From Streptomyces luteolifulvus (GTDB lineage Bacteria > Actinomycetota > Actinomycetes > Streptomycetales > Streptomycetaceae), in assembly GCF_008806595.1 (NCBI RefSeq), contig NZ_VZRB01000007.1:62001-126000 (forward strand): 64,000 bases of DNA, read 5' to 3'. Position 1 is the stretch's first letter. Each line of letters begins with the position of its first letter. The position numbers and the translations under genes were made by a program. The notes beneath the pieces were generated by a model. That model saw only the letters and a list, made by a program, of their open reading frames with translations, ran no database searches and was not told where the DNA came from. Shown here piece by piece: positions 12,201 to 23,803 of this stretch.

Positions 12201-15200
12201 CACGTGCCGCCGTGGCGTGGGTCTGGTCGAGTACATCACCGGTGGTGCCTACGACGAGCTCCTGCTCGCCGATCACCACGAACTCCGGTACGGCAGATCC
12301 GGCATCGACCGCGGCGCCGAGCGCGGCGAGGTCGGCGTAGGGCGCCTTGCCCAGCCGGACCCACCGCTGGTCGGCGGCCGGCTCGGGCGCCGGGACGGCC
12401 TCCCAGGCCACCCGGTGCAGGGACTCCACGGCCGGGCCGACAACGGCGAGCTGATCGCGGGCGATCGGCCGCAGGGCGACCGACTCGATCGCCGCCACCG
12501 GAGCGCCGTCGCCGTCGGCCAGAGCGAGACGGGCCGTGTCCTGGCCGGTACGGGTCCAGCGGACGCGCAGCACCGTGGCACCGACCGCGTGCAGCACGAA
12601 GCCCGAGAACGAGAACGGCAGACGGATCGTGCCGTCGTCCTGCGCCGAGGCCGCGGCCTCCAGCACGAGCACGAGCGGGTGCAGAACCGCGTCGAGGACG
12701 GCGGGGTGCATGCCGAAGCGCGCGGTTCCGGTGTGGAGCTGGTCGGGCAGGGCGACCTCGGCGAAGAGGTCGTCGCCGGCGCGCCAGGCGGCGCGCAGGC
12801 CGTGGAAGGCCGGCCCGTAGCCGTAGCCCAGGTCGTCGAGGCGGTCGTAGACGCCGTCCAGCGGGATGGGGGTGCCATCGGCCGGGGGCCACTGGTCCAG
12901 GGAGACGCCCGGCGAGGGGACGGCGGACGTGAGCAGGCCGGCCGCGTGGGCGGTCCACTGCTCTTCGCCCATCCGCGAGTACACGGTGAACTGACGATCG
13001 CCGCGCGCGTCGGCCCGGTCGACGGTCAGCCGCAGCTGAGCGCCCGTCTTCTCCGAGAGGATCAGGGGTGTCTGGAGGGTGAGTTCCTCGACGGTGGTGT
13101 AACCCAGCTGCTCGGCCGCGGTGCCCGCGAGCTCCAGGAACGCCGTCGCCGGAACCAGGACCGTCCCACCAATCGTGTGATCAGCCAGCCACGGATGCGC
13201 AGACAACGACACCGAAGCCGAGAACTGCACGGCATCACCATCAGGCTCCGTGATCACCGCAGCCAGCAACGGATGATCCACAGCCGTCAGACCCAGACCC
13301 GCCGCATCACCGGAACGCGGCGCATCCAGCCAGAAACGCTCACGCTGGAACGCATACGTGGGCAGCTCCACCACACCGGAACCCGGCAGGAACCGCTCCC
13401 AGTCCACACCCACACCATGTGCGTGCACAGCGCCCAGGGCGGCGAGGAGGGAACGCTTCTCGGCACGATCCTTGCGCAGCACCGGAACCACGACGACGCC
13501 CTCGGTGTCGGCCAGGCACTCACCCGTCAGACCCGCAAGCGTCCCGTCGGGACCCAGCTCCACGAACGCCGTCACACCAAGACCGGCCAGCGTGTTGATG
13601 CCGTCGGCGAAACGGACCGCCGAACGGGCCTGAGCTGCCCAGTACTCGGCAGTGAACCCCTCAACCACCTCACCGGTGACATTCGAAACGACCGGGATCC
13701 GGGGAGCCGAATAGGTCAGAGTCCGGGCGACCTCGGTGAGCTCCGCCAGCATTCCGTCCAGGTGCCCGGAGTGGAAAGCATGGCTCACCTTCAGCCGCGT
13801 CGCCTTCACACCCTCCCCGCGAGCCAGCTCCAGGACTTCGAGCACTGCCGTCTCGTCACCCGAGATCACGGTGCCGGCAGGGCTGTTGAACCCGGCCACT
13901 TCCACACCGGAACGGCCCTCGAGCCACCCGGCGACGCGCGCTTCACCCGCGTTCAGGGCAACCATCGCCCCGCCCTCGGCAACACCCTCCATCAGACGCG
14001 CCCGCGCACACACCAGACGCGCGGCGTCCTCGAGCGACAGCACACCCGCCACATGGGCCGCCGCCAGCTCCCCCACCGAATGCCCCACCAGGTAATCCGG
14101 AGTCACCCCGAAATGAGACAGCAGACGGAACAGGGCCACCTCGACCGCGAACAACGCCGGCTGAGTGAACACCGTCCGATCCAAAAGCTCCGGCTCGCCC
14201 TCGATCACCACAGCAAGAGATCGATCCACATACACATCAAGAGCCGCAGCAACCTCATCGAACGCAGCCGCGAACACCGGCTCCGCCGCATACAACTCAC
14301 GGCCCATACCCATACGCTGACTGCCCTGCCCGGAGAACAGGAACGCCACCGAACCCGCCGAGACGGCCTCGTTCGGGGTCAGCGCCCGCAGAGCGTCCAG
14401 CAGTTCCTCACGGGTCTCCCCCACGACCACCGCACGGTGATCGAAACGAGCACGCGATACGGCCAGCGAACGGCCCACCGCCACGACGTCCAGTTCCGGC
14501 CGCTCCTCCAGGAACGACACCAGCCGATCCGCCTGCTCCGACAGAGCAGCCCCCGACGTGCCCGACACCACCCACGGCACCGGACCCGGCACCGACAGCT
14601 CCGCCACCGGAGCTTCGATCTCCGTGACCTGCTCGACGATGAGGTGTGCGTTGGTACCGCTGATGCCGAAGGACGAGATGCCCGCCCGGCGCGGACGGTC
14701 GAGCTCCGGCCACTCCTGGGCCCGCGTCAGGAGCTCCACCGCGCCGGCCGACCAATCGACGTGTGAGGTCGGCTCGTCCACGTGCAGCGTCGCCGGGAGA
14801 ACCCCGTGACGCATGGCCATGACCATCTTGATCACGCCCGCGACACCCGCCGCGGCCTGCGTGTGACCGATGTTCGACTTCAGCGAGCCGAGTCGAAGCG
14901 GCTCTTCGCGGTCCTGGCCATAGGTGGCCAGCAGGGCCTGCGCCTCGATCGGGTCGCCGAGCCTGGTGCCCGTGCCGTGCGCCTCCACCGCGTCCACCTC
15001 GGACGCCGACAGGCGGGCGTTGGCCAGCGCGGCGCGGATGACCCGCTCCTGCGAAGGCCCGTTCGGGGCCGTCAGACCGTTGCTCGCGCCATCCTGATTC
15101 ACGGCGGAACCACGGATCACCGCGAGCACCTGGTGCCCGTTCCGCTCCGCGTCCGACAGCCGCTCCAGCACCAGCAGACCCACGCCCTCGGCCCAGCCCG

Positions 15201-18200
15201 TACCGTCCGCCGACGAGGAGAACGCCTTGCACCGCCCGTCCGGCGACAGCCCGCGCTGCCGGGAGAACTCCACGAACATGCCGGGCGTGGCCATGACGGA
15301 CACACCGCCGGCGATGGCCACGGAGGACTCGCCCTGGCGCAGCGACTGCGCGGCGAGGTGGAGCGCGACGAGCGAGGACGAGCAGGCGGTGTCGACCGTC
15401 ACCGCCGGGCCCTCAAGACCGAAGGTGTAGGCCAGCCGGCCCGAGGCCACACTGGCGGTGTTGCCCGTCAGCAGATAGCCGTCGTATCCGCCGGACGGCT
15501 CGTGCAGCCGCGGCCCGTACTCCTGGGCCGTCGCGCCCACGTACACACCGGTGCGGGTGCCGCGCAGCGTGGTGGGGTCGATGCCCGCCTGCTCGAAGGC
15601 CTCCCAGGCCGTCTCCAGCAGCAGCCGCTGCTGGGGCTCCATCGCCGCCGCCTCGCGGGGACTGATGCCGAAGAACTGGGCATCAAACCGGTCCGCATCG
15701 TGCAGGAAACCACCTTTGGTGGCATAGGTCTTGCCGGGGCTGTCCGGATCGGGGGTGAAGAGCGAATCAAGGTCCCAGCCTCGGTTGGTCGGGAATCCGC
15801 CGACCGCATCGACCTCGCTGCTGACCAAACGCCACAGGTCCTCCGGAGAGGCGACCCCTCCCGGCAGCCGGCATGCCATGCCCACGATCGCGATCGGCTC
15901 GTCAAGGGCTATGGCCTCGTACTCATCGTCATCCTGGCCCTGGTCCGGGCCGAGGAGCTGACCACCGAGGTGTTCGGCGAGTATGGCCGGGGTCGGGTGG
16001 TTGAAAAGGAGGCCGGAGGGCAGCGACAGCCCGGTGGCCCTGTTCAGCGCGTTCCGAAGCTCGACGGCCGAGACGGAGTCGAAGCCCAGGTCCTTGAAGG
16101 TCGTGTCGATGTCCACGTCGCGCGCCGATCCGTGGCCGAGCACCGCTGCCACGTGCGCACGCACCAGCTCCAGCTCATCGCCGCGCGGCGCGGACCGCTT
16201 CGGACCGCTCCGCTGTGCCGCGACGGTCCGGACCTGGACCGGCCCGGTCGCCGAACCTTCCAGCCAGAAACGCTCACGCTGGAAGGCGTACGTGGGCAGA
16301 TCCACCACATCCGAACCCGGCAGGAAGCGCTCCCACTCCACCTCCACACCGTTGGCGTGCGCCTCTGCGACCGAGGTCAGGAAACGATCCTGTCCACCGT
16401 CGTCGCGCCGCAGCGATCCGACGACAACAGTGCCGCCGACGCCGGCCTCGTCGGCCGTGTCGCTGAGGGCCGAGGTAAGCACCGGGTGGGCACTGACCTC
16501 GATGAAGACGTGATGCCCGTCGCCGAGCAGAGCACGGGTGGCGTCTTCCAACCGGACGGTCCGGCGGAGGTTGCGGAACCAGTACCCGCCGTCGAGCTCC
16601 TCACCGTTCAGCGGCTGCCCGGTGACAGTGGAGAAGAACCTGACGTCACCGGTACGCGGCGTGACGTCGGCCAACTGCGCCCGCAGCTCATCCTTCAGCA
16701 AGTCGACGTGGGCGGAGTGAGAGGCGTAGTCGACCGGAATGGTGCGGGCGCGGTATCCCTTGGCCTCACTTTGAGCGACGAGGTCGGCCAGGGCCTCCGG
16801 GTCGCCGGAGACGACCGTGCTCACGGGGCCGTTGTGTGCGGCGATGTCGATGGCGCCGTCCCAACGGGTGATGAGCTCGCGGACCTCGTCGGCCGGCAGG
16901 GCCACCGACACCATCCCGCCCGTACCCGCCAGCTTCACGATCGCCCGGCTGCGCAACGCCACGACCTTCGCCGCGTCGTCCAGCGACAGCGCCCCCGACA
17001 CCACGGCCGCCGCGATCTCGCCCTGCGAGTGGCCGACCACCGCATCCGGCTCGATGCCCACCGAACGCCACAACGCGGCCAGGGACACCATCACCGCCCA
17101 CAGCGCCGGCTGCACCACATCCACCCGATCGAAACCGGGCGCACCCTCCACACCGCGCAGCACATCCAGCAGCGACCAGTCCGTGAACGGCGCCAGCGCC
17201 CGCTCGCACTCCACCAGCCGGGCGGCGAACACCGGGGAGGAGTCGAAGAGTTCCAGAGCCATGCCCTGCCACTGCGAACCCTGCCCCGGGAACACGAACA
17301 CCGTCTTGCCCGGGCCACCCGGCACCGCGCGACCTGTCACCACACCAGCCGCAGGCACACCCGCGGCCAACGCCCGAACACCCGCCAGAAGCTCCTCGCG
17401 CGTCTCGCCCACAATCACCGCACGGTGATCGAAACGAGCACGCGACACCACGAGCGAGCGACCCACCGCCGTGACATCGAGCCCCGGACGCCCCTCCAGG
17501 AACGACGCCAGCCGCCCGGCCTGACCGGCCACAGCCTCAGCCGACTTACCCGACACCACCCACGGCACCACACCCGAGCCGGACTCGGCGCCAGGCAACT
17601 CCTCCGCCGCGGCCGACTCGGTGCGCCAGTCCGACAGCACGACGTGGCAGTTCGTACCGCCCACACCGAACGAGCTGACACCTGCGTAGAGCGGCTCGTC
17701 CGGCCGCGGCCATGCCGCGAGCCTTCGCTGTACGGCGAGCTTCAACTCGTCGAACGGAATGTCCGGGTTGGGGGTTTCGAAGTTCAGGCTCGGCACGAGC
17801 TCGCGGTGACGGATGCAGAGCGCCGCTTTCAGCAGGCCGACGATGCCGGCGGCACCCTCGAGGTGTCCGACGTTGGTCTTCACCGATCCGACCCGCAGCT
17901 CGGCTCCGTCCACGCGGCCGTCACCGAGCACCGCGCCCAGAGCCGACGCTTCGATCGGGTCGCCCAGCTTGGTACCCGTGCCGTGCAGTTCGACGTACTG
18001 CACGTGCTCCGCGAACACCTTGGCACGCTCGTACGCCTGCCGCAGGACATCCTGCTGGCCGGCCGGACTCGGGACGGTGAGACCCTCGGTCGTCCCGTCG
18101 TTGTTCATCGCGCTGCCCTGCAGCACGCAGTAGACCGGGTCGCCGTCTGCTACGGCGGCGTGCAGCGGTTTGAGTACGACGAACGCGCCGCCCTCGCCCC

Positions 18201-18897
18201 GTACATATCCATTCGCCCTCGCGTCGAAGGTGAAGCTGAGGCCGTCTGGTGAAAGTGCGCCGAGCCGCTCGGCGCTGGTGGTGCTCTCCGGCACCAGATT
18301 GAGGTTGACACCGCCGGCGATGGCCATGGTGGACTCGCCGCGGCGCAGGCTCTCGGCTGCCAGGTGCACAGCTACCAGTGAGGAGGACTGGCCGGTGTCC
18401 ACGGCCGCACTCGGTCCGTGCAGACCAAGGGTGTAGGAGATCCGGTTGGCGACGACGCCGCGGTTGAGACCGGTCAGGGTGTGGCGGGTGATGCCTTCGA
18501 CCCCGTGCTGACGCGTGAGGGCGGCATAGTCGTCGGCGATGACGCCGACGAAGACACCGGTCCGGCTGTCGGCAAGATCGGACGGGAGGATCCTGGCGTC
18601 CTCCAGTGCCTCCCAGGCGAGCTCGAGCATCAGCCGCTGCTGCGGATCCATCGACGACGCCTCACGCGGACTGATGCCGAAGAAGCCTGCATCAAAGCCG
18701 CTGACGTCCTCGAGATAGCCCCCCGGCCGAGAGGGCAGTTCGGGGCGGCCTGCCGGGGGCGCGCCGATCGCACTGCGGCCGTCGCGCAGCAGCTGCCACA
18801 GTTGCGCGGGGTTCTCCGCGTGCGGCAGTCGGCAGGACATACCGACGATCGCGATCGCCTCGGTCGATATCGACGTGTCAGCTTGGAATTCAACCAT
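271..18897 (-). CDS. Type I modular PKS: KSQ loading module plus three DH-KR extension modules
   Basis: A 6208-residue multimodular synthase. Approximate residues: loading KSQ 12-440, AT 530-830, ACP near 935; module 1 KS 998, AT 1517, DH 1872, KR 2330, ACP 2645; module 2 KS 2710, AT 3230, DH 3610, KR 4068, ACP 4381; module 3 KS 4446, AT 4962, DH 5324, KR 5774, ACP 6089; C-terminal docking from about 6140. The loading KS has Gln for the active-site Cys (VDTGQSSS) but keeps HGTGT and KTNVGH, as decarboxylating KSQ domains do. The other KSs have DTACSSS. Loading and module 2 ATs carry GHSQG and YASH (methylmalonyl); modules 1 and 3 carry HAFH (malonyl). All DHs keep the HxxxGxxxxP and DxxxH pairs. 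KRs keep Ser, Tyr and Lys and have LDD or VED, so B type. No ER is present. A propionate-primed methyl-branched triene is inferred. The ATG at 18897 follows AGGTGGGG; an in-frame upstream extension lacks homology. Stereochemistry is inference. Confidence 0.97.
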   Translation of the reverse strand: MVEFQADTSISTEAIAIVGMSCRLPHAENPAQLWQLLRDGRSAIGAPPAGRPELPSRPGGYLEDVSGFDAGFFGISPREASSMDPQQRLMLELAWEALEDARILPSDLADSRTGVFVGVIADDYAALTRQHGVEGITRHTLTGLNRGVVANRISYTLGLHGPSAAVDTGQSSSLVAVHLAAESLRRGESTMAIAGGVNLNLVPESTTSAERLGALSPDGLSFTFDARANGYVRGEGGAFVVLKPLHAAVADGDPVYCVLQGSAMNNDGTTEGLTVPSPAGQQDVLRQAYERAKVFAEHVQYVELHGTGTKLGDPIEASALGAVLGDGRVDGAELRVGSVKTNVGHLEGAAGIVGLLKAALCIRHRELVPSLNFETPNPDIPFDELKLAVQRRLAAWPRPDEPLYAGVSSFGVGGTNCHVVLSDWRTESAAAEELPGAESGSGVVPWVVSGKSAEAVAGQAGRLASFLEGRPGLDVTAVGRSLVVSRARFDHRAVIVGETREELLAGVRALAAGVPAAGVVTGRAVPGGPGKTVFVFPGQGSQWQGMALELFDSSPVFAARLVECERALAPFTDWSLLDVLRGVEGAPGFDRVDVVQPALWAVMVSLAALWRSVGIEPDAVVGHSQGEIAAAVVSGALSLDDAAKVVALRSRAIVKLAGTGGMVSVALPADEVRELITRWDGAIDIAAHNGPVSTVVSGDPEALADLVAQSEAKGYRARTIPVDYASHSAHVDLLKDELRAQLADVTPRTGDVRFFSTVTGQPLNGEELDGGYWFRNLRRTVRLEDATRALLGDGHHVFIEVSAHPVLTSALSDTADEAGVGGTVVVGSLRRDDGGQDRFLTSVAEAHANGVEVEWERFLPGSDVVDLPTYAFQRERFWLEGSATGPVQVRTVAAQRSGPKRSAPRGDELELVRAHVAAVLGHGSARDVDIDTTFKDLGFDSVSAVELRNALNRATGLSLPSGLLFNHPTPAILAEHLGGQLLGPDQGQDDDEYEAIALDEPIAIVGMACRLPGGVASPEDLWRLVSSEVDAVGGFPTNRGWDLDSLFTPDPDSPGKTYATKGGFLHDADRFDAQFFGISPREAAAMEPQQRLLLETAWEAFEQAGIDPTTLRGTRTGVYVGATAQEYGPRLHEPSGGYDGYLLTGNTASVASGRLAYTFGLEGPAVTVDTACSSSLVALHLAAQSLRQGESSVAIAGGVSVMATPGMFVEFSRQRGLSPDGRCKAFSSSADGTGWAEGVGLLVLERLSDAERNGHQVLAVIRGSAVNQDGASNGLTAPNGPSQERVIRAALANARLSASEVDAVEAHGTGTRLGDPIEAQALLATYGQDREEPLRLGSLKSNIGHTQAAAGVAGVIKMVMAMRHGVLPATLHVDEPTSHVDWSAGAVELLTRAQEWPELDRPRRAGISSFGISGTNAHLIVEQVTEIEAPVAELSVPGPVPWVVSGTSGAALSEQADRLVSFLEERPELDVVAVGRSLAVSRARFDHRAVVVGETREELLDALRALTPNEAVSAGSVAFLFSGQGSQRMGMGRELYAAEPVFAAAFDEVAAALDVYVDRSLAVVIEGEPELLDRTVFTQPALFAVEVALFRLLSHFGVTPDYLVGHSVGELAAAHVAGVLSLEDAARLVCARARLMEGVAEGGAMVALNAGEARVAGWLEGRSGVEVAGFNSPAGTVISGDETAVLEVLELARGEGVKATRLKVSHAFHSGHLDGMLAELTEVARTLTYSAPRIPVVSNVTGEVVEGFTAEYWAAQARSAVRFADGINTLAGLGVTAFVELGPDGTLAGLTGECLADTEGVVVVPVLRKDRAEKRSLLAALGAVHAHGVGVDWERFLPGSGVVELPTYAFQRERFWLDAPRSGDAAGLGLTAVDHPLLAAVITEPDGDAVQFSASVSLSAHPWLADHTIGGTVLVPATAFLELAGTAAEQLGYTTVEELTLQTPLILSEKTGAQLRLTVDRADARGDRQFTVYSRMGEEQWTAHAAGLLTSAVPSPGVSLDQWPPADGTPIPLDGVYDRLDDLGYGYGPAFHGLRAAWRAGDDLFAEVALPDQLHTGTARFGMHPAVLDAVLHPLVLVLEAAASAQDDGTIRLPFSFSGFVLHAVGATVLRVRWTRTGQDTARLALADGDGAPVAAIESVALRPIARDQLAVVGPAVESLHRVAWEAVPAPEPAADQRWVRLGKAPYADLAALGAAVDAGSAVPEFVVIGEQELVVGTTGDVLDQTHATAARGLEGVREWLAAPQFAESRLVLVVPDGALHTAPLVGLIRTAQTEQPDRLVLVHVDEGGLELLPAVLASGEPEVAVRGGELFVPRLARAAGAVAGVVEGLDPEGTVLVTGALGTLGRLVARRLVTHHGARHLLLVSRRGGGTPGAAEFVAELAELGARARVAACDVSDFDALTGLLDEVAVERPLTAVVHTAGVLDDTTVASLSAGQLERVMRPKVDAAWNLHRLTESHGLASFVMFSSIAGLMGNAGQANYAAANTFLDALAQHRRAQNLPATSLAWSLWDSADGMAGTLADADVARWKRSGIVPLTPELGLDLFDAALASAEPLLVPAELDLGALRARAAENALPELFTGLVRVRRRQAAGAARGADSSWAQRLIALAEEERAQAVLQTVRETVGLVLGHGADAGIDPAKAFMDIGFDSLTGVELRNRLHSVTGLRLPTTLVFDHPSPQAVADFLLDRLDATGTAVVPSVAAHAPGLDEPIAVVGMGCRFPGGVSSPEDLWRLVAEGRDAIDEFPSDRGWDVEGLFDPDPEKIGKSYTRKGGFLYEAAEFDAGFFGLSPREAIATDPQQRVLLEVAWEALERAGVDPASLRGSSTGVYAGVMYNDYGSRLGSAPEGFEGHLLTGTISSVLSGRVAYTFGFEGPAVTLDTACSSSLVAMHLAAQALRQGECSMALAGGVTVMSTPTTFVEFSRQRGLSPDGTCKSFAASADGTGWGEGAGMLVLERLSDAQRLGHNILGVIRGSAVNQDGASNGLTAPNGPSQERVIRQALANARLAPHEVDAVEAHGTGTRLGDPIEANALLATYGQDREEPLRLGSIKSNIGHTQAAAGVAGIIKMLMAMRNGELPPTLHVDEPTPHVDWSTGAVELVTERRPWPEVTRPRRAAVSSFGISGTNAHVVLEQGPEPVVAGEPVVAVLPLVVSAKSEAALAARAGQVRELLASEFVDPARVASALATRVPHLPFRATVSGAGRDELFAGLEALASGGSAANLVQGAVTGPGKTVFVFPGQGSQWQGMALELFDSSPVFAARLVECERALAPFTDWSLLDVLRGVEGAPGFDRVDVVQPALWAVMVSLAALWRSVGIEPDAVVGHSQGEIAAAVVSGALSLDDAAKVVALRSRAIVKLAGTGGMVSVALPADEVRELIAPWDGAIDIAAHNGPRSVVVAGEVAALEELVAHCKDNRMRAKRIPVDYASHSAHVESLRDELLDALSSLTPRAVKVPFLSTVTGLPLDGTELDGSYWFRNLRRTVRLEEATRTLLDQGHRVFIEASAHPVLTVALQETIDDTSYDSAVTVPSLHRGEGGLDDFLASAAQAHVSGAPLDWTAVVGGPDGGPPGRAKSRLGEVVDLPTYPFQRRRHWLEGPATAGDAGGLGMAAERHPLIGAALWTADADKLVLSSRIALNTQPWLADHAVAGTVLLPGTAFVDLAIRAGDHTGLDQLDELTLQAPLVLAGRGGVQLQVVVDAPDEEGRRALSVHSRPEPESDDAAIHPWTLHATGVLGHAEGCAGVPADTAWPPAGAEPVDLTAAYDTLAERGFQYGPAFQGLRALWRAGREMFAEVALPKDVPPGEFGIHPALLDAALHPLALAEDGRLALPFAWTGVRLHAVKAGVLRVRITPEGSGAALSLADASGAPIASVKTLSLRAVDPARLAGSGTPRRPLLQVEWTTAPEAAPAAGWAVLDDSDSGRRGLPAPLGSYSDLAGMVGTPPLVVVPFPGEDGPGAVAHRALRLAQEWLAEERFAGSRLVFVTRDATTARTEAGLGSAPVWGLVRTAMAENPDRFGLLDLTDWDLSEAELGRALAVPGAQVSLRDGALLVPRLVKSPTTGDTVPALNPEGTVLITGATGTLGRLFARHLVAEHGVRHLLLASRRGRDAAGMLELEAELTAHGTDVSVVACDTADRMAVAAMLDAIPSEHPLTAVLHTAGVLDDGTLHALTAEQLDTVLRPKVDAARHLHELTADLELDAFVLFSSLAGTVGTAGQANYAAANTYLDALAHHRQALGLPGTSLAWGLWAEGSGMTGHLTDADLARMSRGGIAPIGSEQGLALFDAALATRRPVLVPALLDYTGLRAQSEDGTLPALFHGLVRPARRAAVGEQAGGNSLQERLAPLAPQDQERALLELVRGVVASVLGHTDADQVAPDRAFNELGFDSLKAVELRNRLNAAAGLKLPATLVFDYPSTVELAGFLRTELLGSAAAVAGAEPVVGASDEPIAIVAMACRYPGEVSSPEELWALLSDERDAIGPFPNDRGWDLDGLYDTDPDHVGTSYTRHGGFLYEAPQFDPELFGVSAREATAIDPQQRLLLEICWEAFERAGIDPTSLKGSQTGVFAGVMANDYAARLKDAPDALEGYLSVGSTVSVASGRVAYTFGLQGPAITVDTACSSSLVSIHLAAQALRNGECGLALAGGVTVLAAPTLFVEFSRQRGLAPDGRCKSFSARADGAAWAEGAGILLLERLSDARRNGRRILGVIRGTAVNQDGASNGLTAPNGLSQERVIRQALTNAGLTTADVDALEAHGTGTTLGDPIEARAVLATYGQERTSPLLMGSLKSNIGHSQAAAGVAGVIKMVMAMQHGVLPKSLHIDEPSPHVDWSAGEVELLTEAVPWPESERPRRAGVSSFGISGTNAHVVVEQPPAEGTVPPAEPMPVVPLLLSAHTDAALLAQADQVGAALAGTAQQDLASTGRTLAVGRAGLPHRAVVVASAATEAVDGCAALTVRGTPVDGRTAVLFTGQGSQRLGMGRELYTAYPAYAEALDAVCEELDPWLETPLLDILFGADPAPLDQTGFTQAALFATEVALFRLLEGWGVRPDFLAGHSIGELAAAHVAGVLSLADAAQLVAARGRLMQALPGGGAMLAVQSEEQEVLPLLAGREDLLGIAAVNGPTSVVLSGDAEAVEAIGAELSAQGRKTKRLRVSHAFHSPHMDAMLDEFQTVAKGLTFAAPTIPIVSTLTGQLVSAEELTAPEYWVRHVRRPVRFLDAARALEAEGVRTFLELGPDGVLSAMGQDFLDAGSLLVPVLRGGRPEPHTAVTALAHAHVRGVPVDWRALFGENAGPAADLPTYPFQRRRYWLTEGPGGDVTSAGLDSARHPLLGAAVPLADSDGVLFTGRISARSHPWFADHAVAGTLLVPGTALVELALHAGAALGCERLEELALQAPLVLPDEGALQLQITVGDPDGDGRRPVAVHSRGDQEGDVWNRHATGTVVAAVPGGPEPDLASWPPAGAEPQPVEDLYDRLADQGYGYGPAFQGLKAAWRSGEDLYAEVRLSVDPDGFALHPALFDAALHALLLEESAELRLPFSFGGVQLTGARAGTLRVKLSPGPDGTVAVGIADETGAPVATVASLALRALPAGTAPTRPSDPHVYAVERAGVELSTGGDTAIAVLGEVDLGLAAEHHADLADLAASTADGAPAPDVVVLPVRPATEQETGRVTEEVLAVLRQWLATDAPAAARLAVVSTGELAHSALSGLMRTAESEHPGRFQHVITDGLPAGRELLAAALADPRPQLELHQGQAYVTRLAKVPYPVRTSDADDAFDPDRTVLITGGTGALGAQVARHLVTARGARRLLLTSRRGGAEDLVAELTALGADVRVAACDAADRDALAGLLASIPDEHPLTAVVHAAGVVEDATLEAMSRESLSRVLRPKVEAAWNLHELTAGLELTDFVLFSSVAGLVGNAGQANYAAGNTFLDALAEYRRAEGLPAVSFAWGMWQDGMANDLDRADRARLARNGILPMPTDRALVALDTALAGAKAPQADGEAATRPVLAPVALDLAALRSLGDALPELYRGLVRTERRAGRRASAPAEIPPAQRLTGLDVEEQQQLLLDLVREQVGIVLAHPAPRTIDVQRGLLDLGFDSLTAVELRNRLNTITELRLPSTLVFDHPTTQAVAEHLRGELVGEVADPVQAALDALEAALSAAGPSDGDGPAGTYAARLRGLLRTVDGGPDGTDLDLATDDELFAALDNELGR
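8165..8204. repeat. GC-rich palindromic repeat inside the module 2 post-AT linker
   Basis: A block of five C then an AGTCTCGACTTCGCTCGA core then six G, followed by ACCCCCAT, sits in frame in the PKS. It can fold with C-run/G-run pairing and an inner GGTC/GACT stem. It resembles the short intergenic palindromes abundant in Streptomyces genomes (from memory). It encodes about 13 extra residues ([12 protein letters not shown] region) between the AT and the conserved [10 protein letters not shown] motif. The equivalent linkers in the other three modules lack it. Confidence 0.65.
8720..9210. repeat. Near-identical AT block, module 2 copy
   Basis: This 491-bp stretch of the module 2 AT matches 16826-17316 of the loading AT at a constant offset of 8106 bp. 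Reading both copies base by base I find only three differences (two near 8760, one at about 9155). The sequence diverges sharply at both ends, which suggests recent gene conversion or duplication of the methylmalonyl AT core. Confidence 0.9.
16826..17316. repeat. Near-identical AT block, loading-module copy
   Basis: Partner of the 8720-9210 block. It covers the loading AT from the PGQGSQ motif through the [10 protein letters not shown] nucleophile region to the IAAHNGP strand. The YASH specificity motif lies just outside the near-identical block, in more diverged sequence. Confidence 0.9.
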
Positions 18898-18945
18898 GGT
18901 CGAGTCGCCCCACCTATTGTCACGTACGATGCCTGAGAGGAGGCA

Positions 18946-18974
18946 TAGCACCCGCAGCCGTGCCGCGGGTGCTA
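18946..18974. terminator. Intergenic hairpin between ligase and PKS genes
   Basis: A perfect 10-bp inverted repeat (TAGCACCCGC / GCGGGTGCTA) with a 9-nt loop lies in the 105-bp gap between the CoA ligase stop and the PKS start. A T-rich tract (18981-18994) follows on the + strand only, so as an intrinsic terminator it would act rightward. On the minus strand it would sit in the PKS leader and might act as an attenuator or mRNA stabiliser. A smaller ATGCCT/AGGCAT repeat is next to it at 18929-18946. Confidence 0.5.
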
Positions 18975-19002
18975 CGCCAATTTGATTCTTTTTCGTTTGC
19001 AG

Positions 19003-20544
19003 TTACGAGCTGACGGCCGGCTCGTATTTCGAGACGAGCATCCGCTTGAGAACCTTTCCGCTGGTTCCCATCGGGAGAGCGTCGGTGAACTCGACTCGAC
19101 GAGGGTACTTATATGCCGCGAGACGCTGTTTGCCCCATTCGATGATCTCGTCATCCGATCCAGAGGTGACATCGTCCGGCCGGGCAGGCACGACAATCGC
19201 CCAGACCTCCTCACCTAGCTCAGGATGCGGAACACCGATAACCGCCACCTGCGCCACGGCCGGATGCCCGACGAGGATCTCCTCGATTTCGCGCGGATAG
19301 ACGTTGTAGCCGCCACGAAGAATCAAGTCCTTCTTACGGCCCACGACCGTAAGGTAGCCGCCGCCGTCCAGCCTGCCGAGATCGCCGGTAAGGAACCAGC
19401 CGTCGATCAAAACCTCCGCGGTGATATCCGGACGACCGAGATATCCGGCCATGACGTTCGGACCGCGCACCACGATCTCGCCCACCTCACCGACCGGCAG
19501 GAGATCGACCCTGTCGGCATTCGGCCGGGCTATACCGACGGTGATGCCAGTGATCGGAACACCGACTGTTCCGGATCGAAAAGTCACGCCCGGATAGTGA
19601 TATGCGACGCTACAGGAGGTCTCGGTCATCCCGTAGCCCTCGTACACAGGACATCCGAACGTGCTTCGGACATCTTCGAGGGTCTTGACCGGAAGCGCCG
19701 ATCCCCCGCTGTACACGCGGTCGAGTCGAGGAACCTGCTCTCCCTGGGCCGCCGCGTCGAGCAACTTGAAATACATGGTCGGCACGCCCATGAGCACCGT
19801 GCATCGGTGTTTCGCCATCAGCGCGAGGGCCTCCCGCCCGGAGAACCTCGGCATCATGACGATGGATATACCGGCGCGGAAGCCAGTCAGCATGCCGCAA
19901 ATCTGACCGAAGCCGTGCGACAGCGGCAAACACCCGAGCAATACGTCGTCACTCCGGAACATGTACGGAGTGGTGACCATCCTCTCGACGTTGTACAGAA
20001 TGTTCCGATGGGTGAGCATCACCCCTTTCGGCTCACCCGTCGTACCGGACGTGTAGAACACGACTGCGACATCGTCGGGTTCCCGTACCGCGGAATCGTC
20101 GATCGGCGCCGTGTCCTGTGCCGTGTTCTGCAGGTCGACAGTGCCCGCGGGGCCCGGGCCGACGGTGAGGAGCACCGTGCCGAGCGGTTCCGCCGCGCCT
20201 CTCGCCTGGGCGAGCAACGAGGCGGCGCACACCAGAAAACGGGCGTCGGCATCGGTCAGTACGTGATCGATCTCCGACGCGGTCGACATGACATTCAGCG
20301 GGACCGCGACGGCGCCGGCCGCCAGCACGCCGAAGTAGACGACGGGAAACTGCGGGGTGTCGACCAGGAGCATGGCCACCCGGTCTCCTGGCCGGACCCC
20401 GTTGGCTCGCAGCACGGCGGCGTAGCGACGCGCCTGTTCCCACAGCCACCCGTAGGTGAAATGCTCGGACTCGTAGATCACGGCCGAGTGGTCGGGTCGC
20501 TGCGCCGCCGTGTCGGCCAGCACGCCGGCAACTGACATGGTCAT
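19003..20544 (-). CDS. Acyl-CoA ligase, probable 5-aminolevulinate:CoA ligase of C5N biosynthesis
   Basis: A 513-residue ANL-superfamily enzyme. It has the P-loop [11 protein letters not shown] (about residue 165), the GYGMTET adenylate motif, the TGD hinge ([12 protein letters not shown]), the [16 protein letters not shown] hinge region and the C-terminal catalytic Lys (TSGKVLKR). In C5N pathways such as asukamycin and moenomycin a ligase of this type activates 5-aminolevulinate as its CoA thioester before cyclisation. The ATG at 20544 overlaps the ALAS stop by ATGA, so the two are translationally coupled. Of the two ligases here this is the more typical CoA ligase, which is why it gets this role. 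Which of the two is the amide synthetase is inferred, not proved. Confidence 0.8.
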   Translation of the reverse strand: MTMSVAGVLADTAAQRPDHSAVIYESEHFTYGWLWEQARRYAAVLRANGVRPGDRVAMLLVDTPQFPVVYFGVLAAGAVAVPLNVMSTASEIDHVLTDADARFLVCAASLLAQARGAAEPLGTVLLTVGPGPAGTVDLQNTAQDTAPIDDSAVREPDDVAVVFYTSGTTGEPKGVMLTHRNILYNVERMVTTPYMFRSDDVLLGCLPLSHGFGQICGMLTGFRAGISIVMMPRFSGREALALMAKHRCTVLMGVPTMYFKLLDAAAQGEQVPRLDRVYSGGSALPVKTLEDVRSTFGCPVYEGYGMTETSCSVAYHYPGVTFRSGTVGVPITGITVGIARPNADRVDLLPVGEVGEIVVRGPNVMAGYLGRPDITAEVLIDGWFLTGDLGRLDGGGYLTVVGRKKDLILRGGYNVYPREIEEILVGHPAVAQVAVIGVPHPELGEEVWAIVVPARPDDVTSGSDDEIIEWGKQRLAAYKYPRRVEFTDALPMGTSGKVLKRMLVSKYEPAVSS

Positions 20545-21809
20545 CCGGCGGTGCGGGCGCCGCCGCCGCGGAGCTCGGACGTGGACCACTCCCGGGCACT
20601 CGCGGTCGGGATGTTCAGTTCCTTCCAGATCCCATGAAGGGCGTCGGCGAAGGTCTCGACCTCCTTCTGATCGTGCACGGCAGACGGAGCGATGCGCAGG
20701 ATCTCCTCGCCCGCGGGCACGCTGGGGGCGTTGATGGACTGGACGTAGATCCCGTGCCGCTCGAACAGCAGCTGGGACGCCCACTTGCACATGTCGTCAT
20801 CGCCGACGAAGGCCGCAACGATATGGGAGTCCGTCGAAATGAACGGGATGTCGGCCTCGATCAGAAGGCTGTGCAGAAGCCGCGCGTTCTCCGAGAGAAG
20901 CTTTCGCTCGACATCGGAGGACCGCAGGTACTTGACCGACGCCAGTGCGCCGGCCACGACCGCCGGCGGCAGCGAGGTCGTGAAGACGAACGAGCGCGCA
21001 TAGGTTCGCACCGCGTCCACGAGGGCCGCCGGTCCCGCAATGTAGCCGCCGACCGTTCCGTACCCCTTTGCCAAGGTACCCATCACGACCGTGAACCGAT
21101 CGGCGATGCCTTCCCGAGCGGCGATGCCGGCGCCCTGCGGACCGTACATGCCGACCGCGTGGACCTCGTCGATGAAAGTCGAGGCACCGTACTTGTCCGC
21201 AATGTCGGCGATCTCGGCGAGCGGCGCAACGTTGCCCGACATGGAATAGACCGATTCCACGACGATGAGCTTCGGGCAGTCGGCGGGAGCAGCCGCGATC
21301 AATTCTTCCAGGTGGGCGACGTCGTTGTGCCTGAAGACGTGCTTCTTCGCGCCGCTGTGCCGGAGACCGTCGATGATCGAGGCGTGGTTCTTCGCATCCG
21401 AAAATACGACGGTGTCTTTCGGCAGCCCCGCCAGCACGGTGAGGGATCCCTCGTTGGCCGTGTATCCCGATGTGAAAAGGAGAGCGGACTCCTTACCGTG
21501 CAGATCCGCCAGCTCATTTTCGAGAAGGACGTGATAATGGTTGGTTCCACCGATGTTCCGGGAACCTCCGGAGCCTACGCCATGGGTATCTATCGCGGCT
21601 TGCATGGCCGCGATGGCCTGGCGATTCTGGCCCATTCCCAGATAGTCGTTGCTGCACCAGACGCTTACTTCCGAATCCACCCCATCACGCCGCGCAGTGG
21701 CCATGGGATAATCACCGGAACGACGGCCGATCTCCAGGAACTCACGCTTGCTTCCAGCAAGATCGTCAGCGGCTGCACCACTCAGGTACGATGCCAGGTG
21801 AACGTTCAT
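20541..21809 (-). CDS. 5-aminolevulinate synthase (C5N-type, PLP-dependent)
   Basis: A 422-residue alpha-oxoamine synthase that condenses succinyl-CoA with glycine. Visible features are the glycine-rich [15 protein letters not shown] segment, the cofactor Asp/His region ([19 protein letters not shown]) and the PLP Lys motif [16 protein letters not shown]. Streptomycetes make haem 5-aminolevulinate by the C5 (glutamate) route, so an ALAS in a gene cluster is a marker for the C5N cyclopentenone unit; these enzymes also cyclise ALA-CoA. The ATG is preceded by GAGAAGG. It lies 55 bp after the upstream ligase and overlaps the downstream ligase. No broken catalytic residue was seen. Confidence 0.95.
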   Translation of the reverse strand: MNVHLASYLSGAAADDLAGSKREFLEIGRRSGDYPMATARRDGVDSEVSVWCSNDYLGMGQNRQAIAAMQAAIDTHGVGSGGSRNIGGTNHYHVLLENELADLHGKESALLFTSGYTANEGSLTVLAGLPKDTVVFSDAKNHASIIDGLRHSGAKKHVFRHNDVAHLEELIAAAPADCPKLIVVESVYSMSGNVAPLAEIADIADKYGASTFIDEVHAVGMYGPQGAGIAAREGIADRFTVVMGTLAKGYGTVGGYIAGPAALVDAVRTYARSFVFTTSLPPAVVAGALASVKYLRSSDVERKLLSENARLLHSLLIEADIPFISTDSHIVAAFVGDDDMCKWASQLLFERHGIYVQSINAPSVPAGEEILRIAPSAVHDQKEVETFADALHGIWKELNIPTASAREWSTSELRGGGARTAG

Positions 21810-21864
21810 TCACTCGCCTTCTCGACGTAGCGGTTGGATTGACCTGCGAACCGAAAGGTCTATG

Positions 21865-23448
21865 CTAGGAAAATTGCGATTTCAGGAGCACCTTGTCGGG
21901 CTTGCCGTTGCTGTTCATCGGCAGAGCGCTCAAGATATGCATCTTCTCGGGCACGTGAATCGGGGACAGCGCCTCAGCAATTCTCGCGCGGATGTTTTCC
22001 ACTTCGACCAGCTCAGCCGGATCGCATTCGATCGCGGCGTTGATGTGCTCGCTTCCATCCTCGTCCTGCACACCGTAGACGGCGGCGTGCCGGACACCCG
22101 GGTGGGCAAGAATCTCCGCCTCGAGAACTATTGGATGAACCTTGACGCCACCGACCTTGATGACGTGGGCCACCCGGCCCAAGAGAGTCAAATAGCCCCG
22201 CTCGTCGAGACGGCCGATATCTCCGGTGAAATACCAGCCGTCACGAAGAACTCGTGCAGTCAGTTCCGGTTCGCCGTTATAGGCGTCCATCATCTGAGGC
22301 GAGCGGACGCGAACCTCACCGATTTCCCCAGCCGCTAGTTGCGCACCCGAATCCGAGTTGCAGACAACGACCTCCACCTCGGGGAAGGGCCGACCGACCG
22401 TGGCCGCGAGCTCCGGGTCGCCGTGCTCCTGAGGTGTCAGGATCGTGATCCGGCCGCTCTCACTCGTGGCATACCCCTGCGCCAGAACAGGGCCGAAAAG
22501 CTGAAAAGCCTGTGCAATTCTAGCGGGTGCCGCGGGGCTGCCGCCGTAGACAATCCGCTTCAGCGAAGACAGGCCCGCAGCTTCCACAGCGTCAGTGTCA
22601 CGGATTCCTCGCTCGGCCAGATGGTCGATGAGTTGGAACACGTGATTAGTCGCCATGAACGTCCACGAGACCTCCTTCTCCGCGGAGACGGTGTCCACGA
22701 ATTTCCCGGCATCGAAGCTCTCATGGAGATAGAGCGCTCCGCCCAGGGCGAAGACTGCGTCTACCATCGCGGCAACACCATGACTCAGAGGGGTCGACAC
22801 CAGGATCGACGCACAGTCGTATTCACGACCGACGCCCATCCATGCACGCATCGTGGCTTCCCATGCGCGGCCCGACAACCGGATGCCCTTGGGCCGGCCC
22901 GTGCTGCCGCTCGTGAAGCCGATGAAGGCCAGCGCATCCGGATCCCATGACACGGCGTCCGGAGTATCGCCACCATCGACCCGGCCGACCTCACTGCGTT
23001 CCCCGTCCTGAAGTCGCGTTACGGGGATCCCACCACCATCAGCGAGCTCTGTCGCGCGCTTCGAACTTTCGGCATCGGCATAGACGGTCACGGCTTCGGT
23101 TTCGCGCAGGATTTGGATCTGGTGATCCAGAGGAAGGACCGTTGTCCTGGTACCAGGATTAGTGGTTCGCAGATAGCACACGGCGCCGCCGAGCAGATGT
23201 GTCGCGTACCGCACGGTGAGCATCTCAGGACTGTTGGGTGCGACCAGAATCGCGACCACATCCCCCTTACCCACTCCGCGGTTGCGCAGCGCAAGGAATG
23301 TTTCCGTCACGGACAGAATCAGGTCGCCACCAGAGAAGGCCTCGCCACGCCAATGAACGACATCTCGATCCGGCGTCGCTGCGAGCAGCGAGAGGATCTC
23401 CGAGACATAACTTCGACTTGCGCTCCACCAATGCTCAGGCAGGCTCAT
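21865..23448 (-). CDS. AMP-forming ligase, probable C5N amide synthetase
   Basis: A 527-residue ANL-superfamily protein. It has FTSGSTGRPKG (P-loop), GYATSESGR (adenylate motif), the hinge GWYFTGDIGRLDERGYLTLLGR, and a C-terminal Lys in MNSNGKPDKVLL. It is clearly divergent from the adjacent CoA ligase. In C5N clusters a second ANL enzyme joins the polyketide carboxylate to the C5N amine, and this is the likely role. The ATG at 23448 is preceded by GAAGGAAGG at good spacing; a TTG eight codons upstream has no comparable site. It is the first gene of the leftward operon, so the promoter should lie just upstream of 23449. Confidence 0.75.
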   Translation of the reverse strand: MSLPEHWWSASRSYVSEILSLLAATPDRDVVHWRGEAFSGGDLILSVTETFLALRNRGVGKGDVVAILVAPNSPEMLTVRYATHLLGGAVCYLRTTNPGTRTTVLPLDHQIQILRETEAVTVYADAESSKRATELADGGGIPVTRLQDGERSEVGRVDGGDTPDAVSWDPDALAFIGFTSGSTGRPKGIRLSGRAWEATMRAWMGVGREYDCASILVSTPLSHGVAAMVDAVFALGGALYLHESFDAGKFVDTVSAEKEVSWTFMATNHVFQLIDHLAERGIRDTDAVEAAGLSSLKRIVYGGSPAAPARIAQAFQLFGPVLAQGYATSESGRITILTPQEHGDPELAATVGRPFPEVEVVVCNSDSGAQLAAGEIGEVRVRSPQMMDAYNGEPELTARVLRDGWYFTGDIGRLDERGYLTLLGRVAHVIKVGGVKVHPIVLEAEILAHPGVRHAAVYGVQDEDGSEHINAAIECDPAELVEVENIRARIAEALSPIHVPEKMHILSALPMNSNGKPDKVLLKSQFS

Positions 23449-23803
23449 GGGACCTTCCTTCAACCTTGCCAACTATCACGACGTCATCCAATTGGGCGTT
23501 CAATCTTCACCATGCAATTGAAGTAGGCGGTAGATCGTTCGACGGGCTACAACGGAGTGTCGGAAGGCATCCCGCCCTGGGTAGCCGTTCGGCGCGCGTG
23601 CCGGACGGCCACCCAGGGCGTCGACGTTCTCGATGGGGTGACCGTGGCCCGGGAGCGTGTGGAAGAGCTCGAGTCCCGGGTGGCCGAGTCGGTTCGCCCA
23701 ACTCGCCCTGGACCTCGATCCATCGCGTGACCTCTGCTGATCTTTGACTCGTGGTGTTCTGCGGACGGATGACGTGCGGGTGGCGGTGCGGTATGCCGTC
23801 GTC
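23449..23803. other. Intergenic region upstream of the C5N/PKS operon
   Basis: The first 80 bases are more AT-rich and should hold the leftward promoter of the ligase-ALAS-ligase-PKS operon. I could not settle on a convincing -35/-10 pair. From about 23570 the sequence regains high-GC codon-like structure without a recognisable product. No gene is called here. Confidence 0.5.

Noticed and set aside
3715..18252. Very long open frames on the + strand opposite the PKS
   Set aside because: They are rich in Arg, Gly, His and Gln, show no domain, and mirror the codon bias of the PKS; they are GC-driven antisense shadows.
21865..23472. TTG at 23470-23472 as start of the amide synthetase
   Set aside because: ATG at 23448 has GAAGGAAGG at proper spacing and gives a normal ANL N-terminus; the TTG has none.
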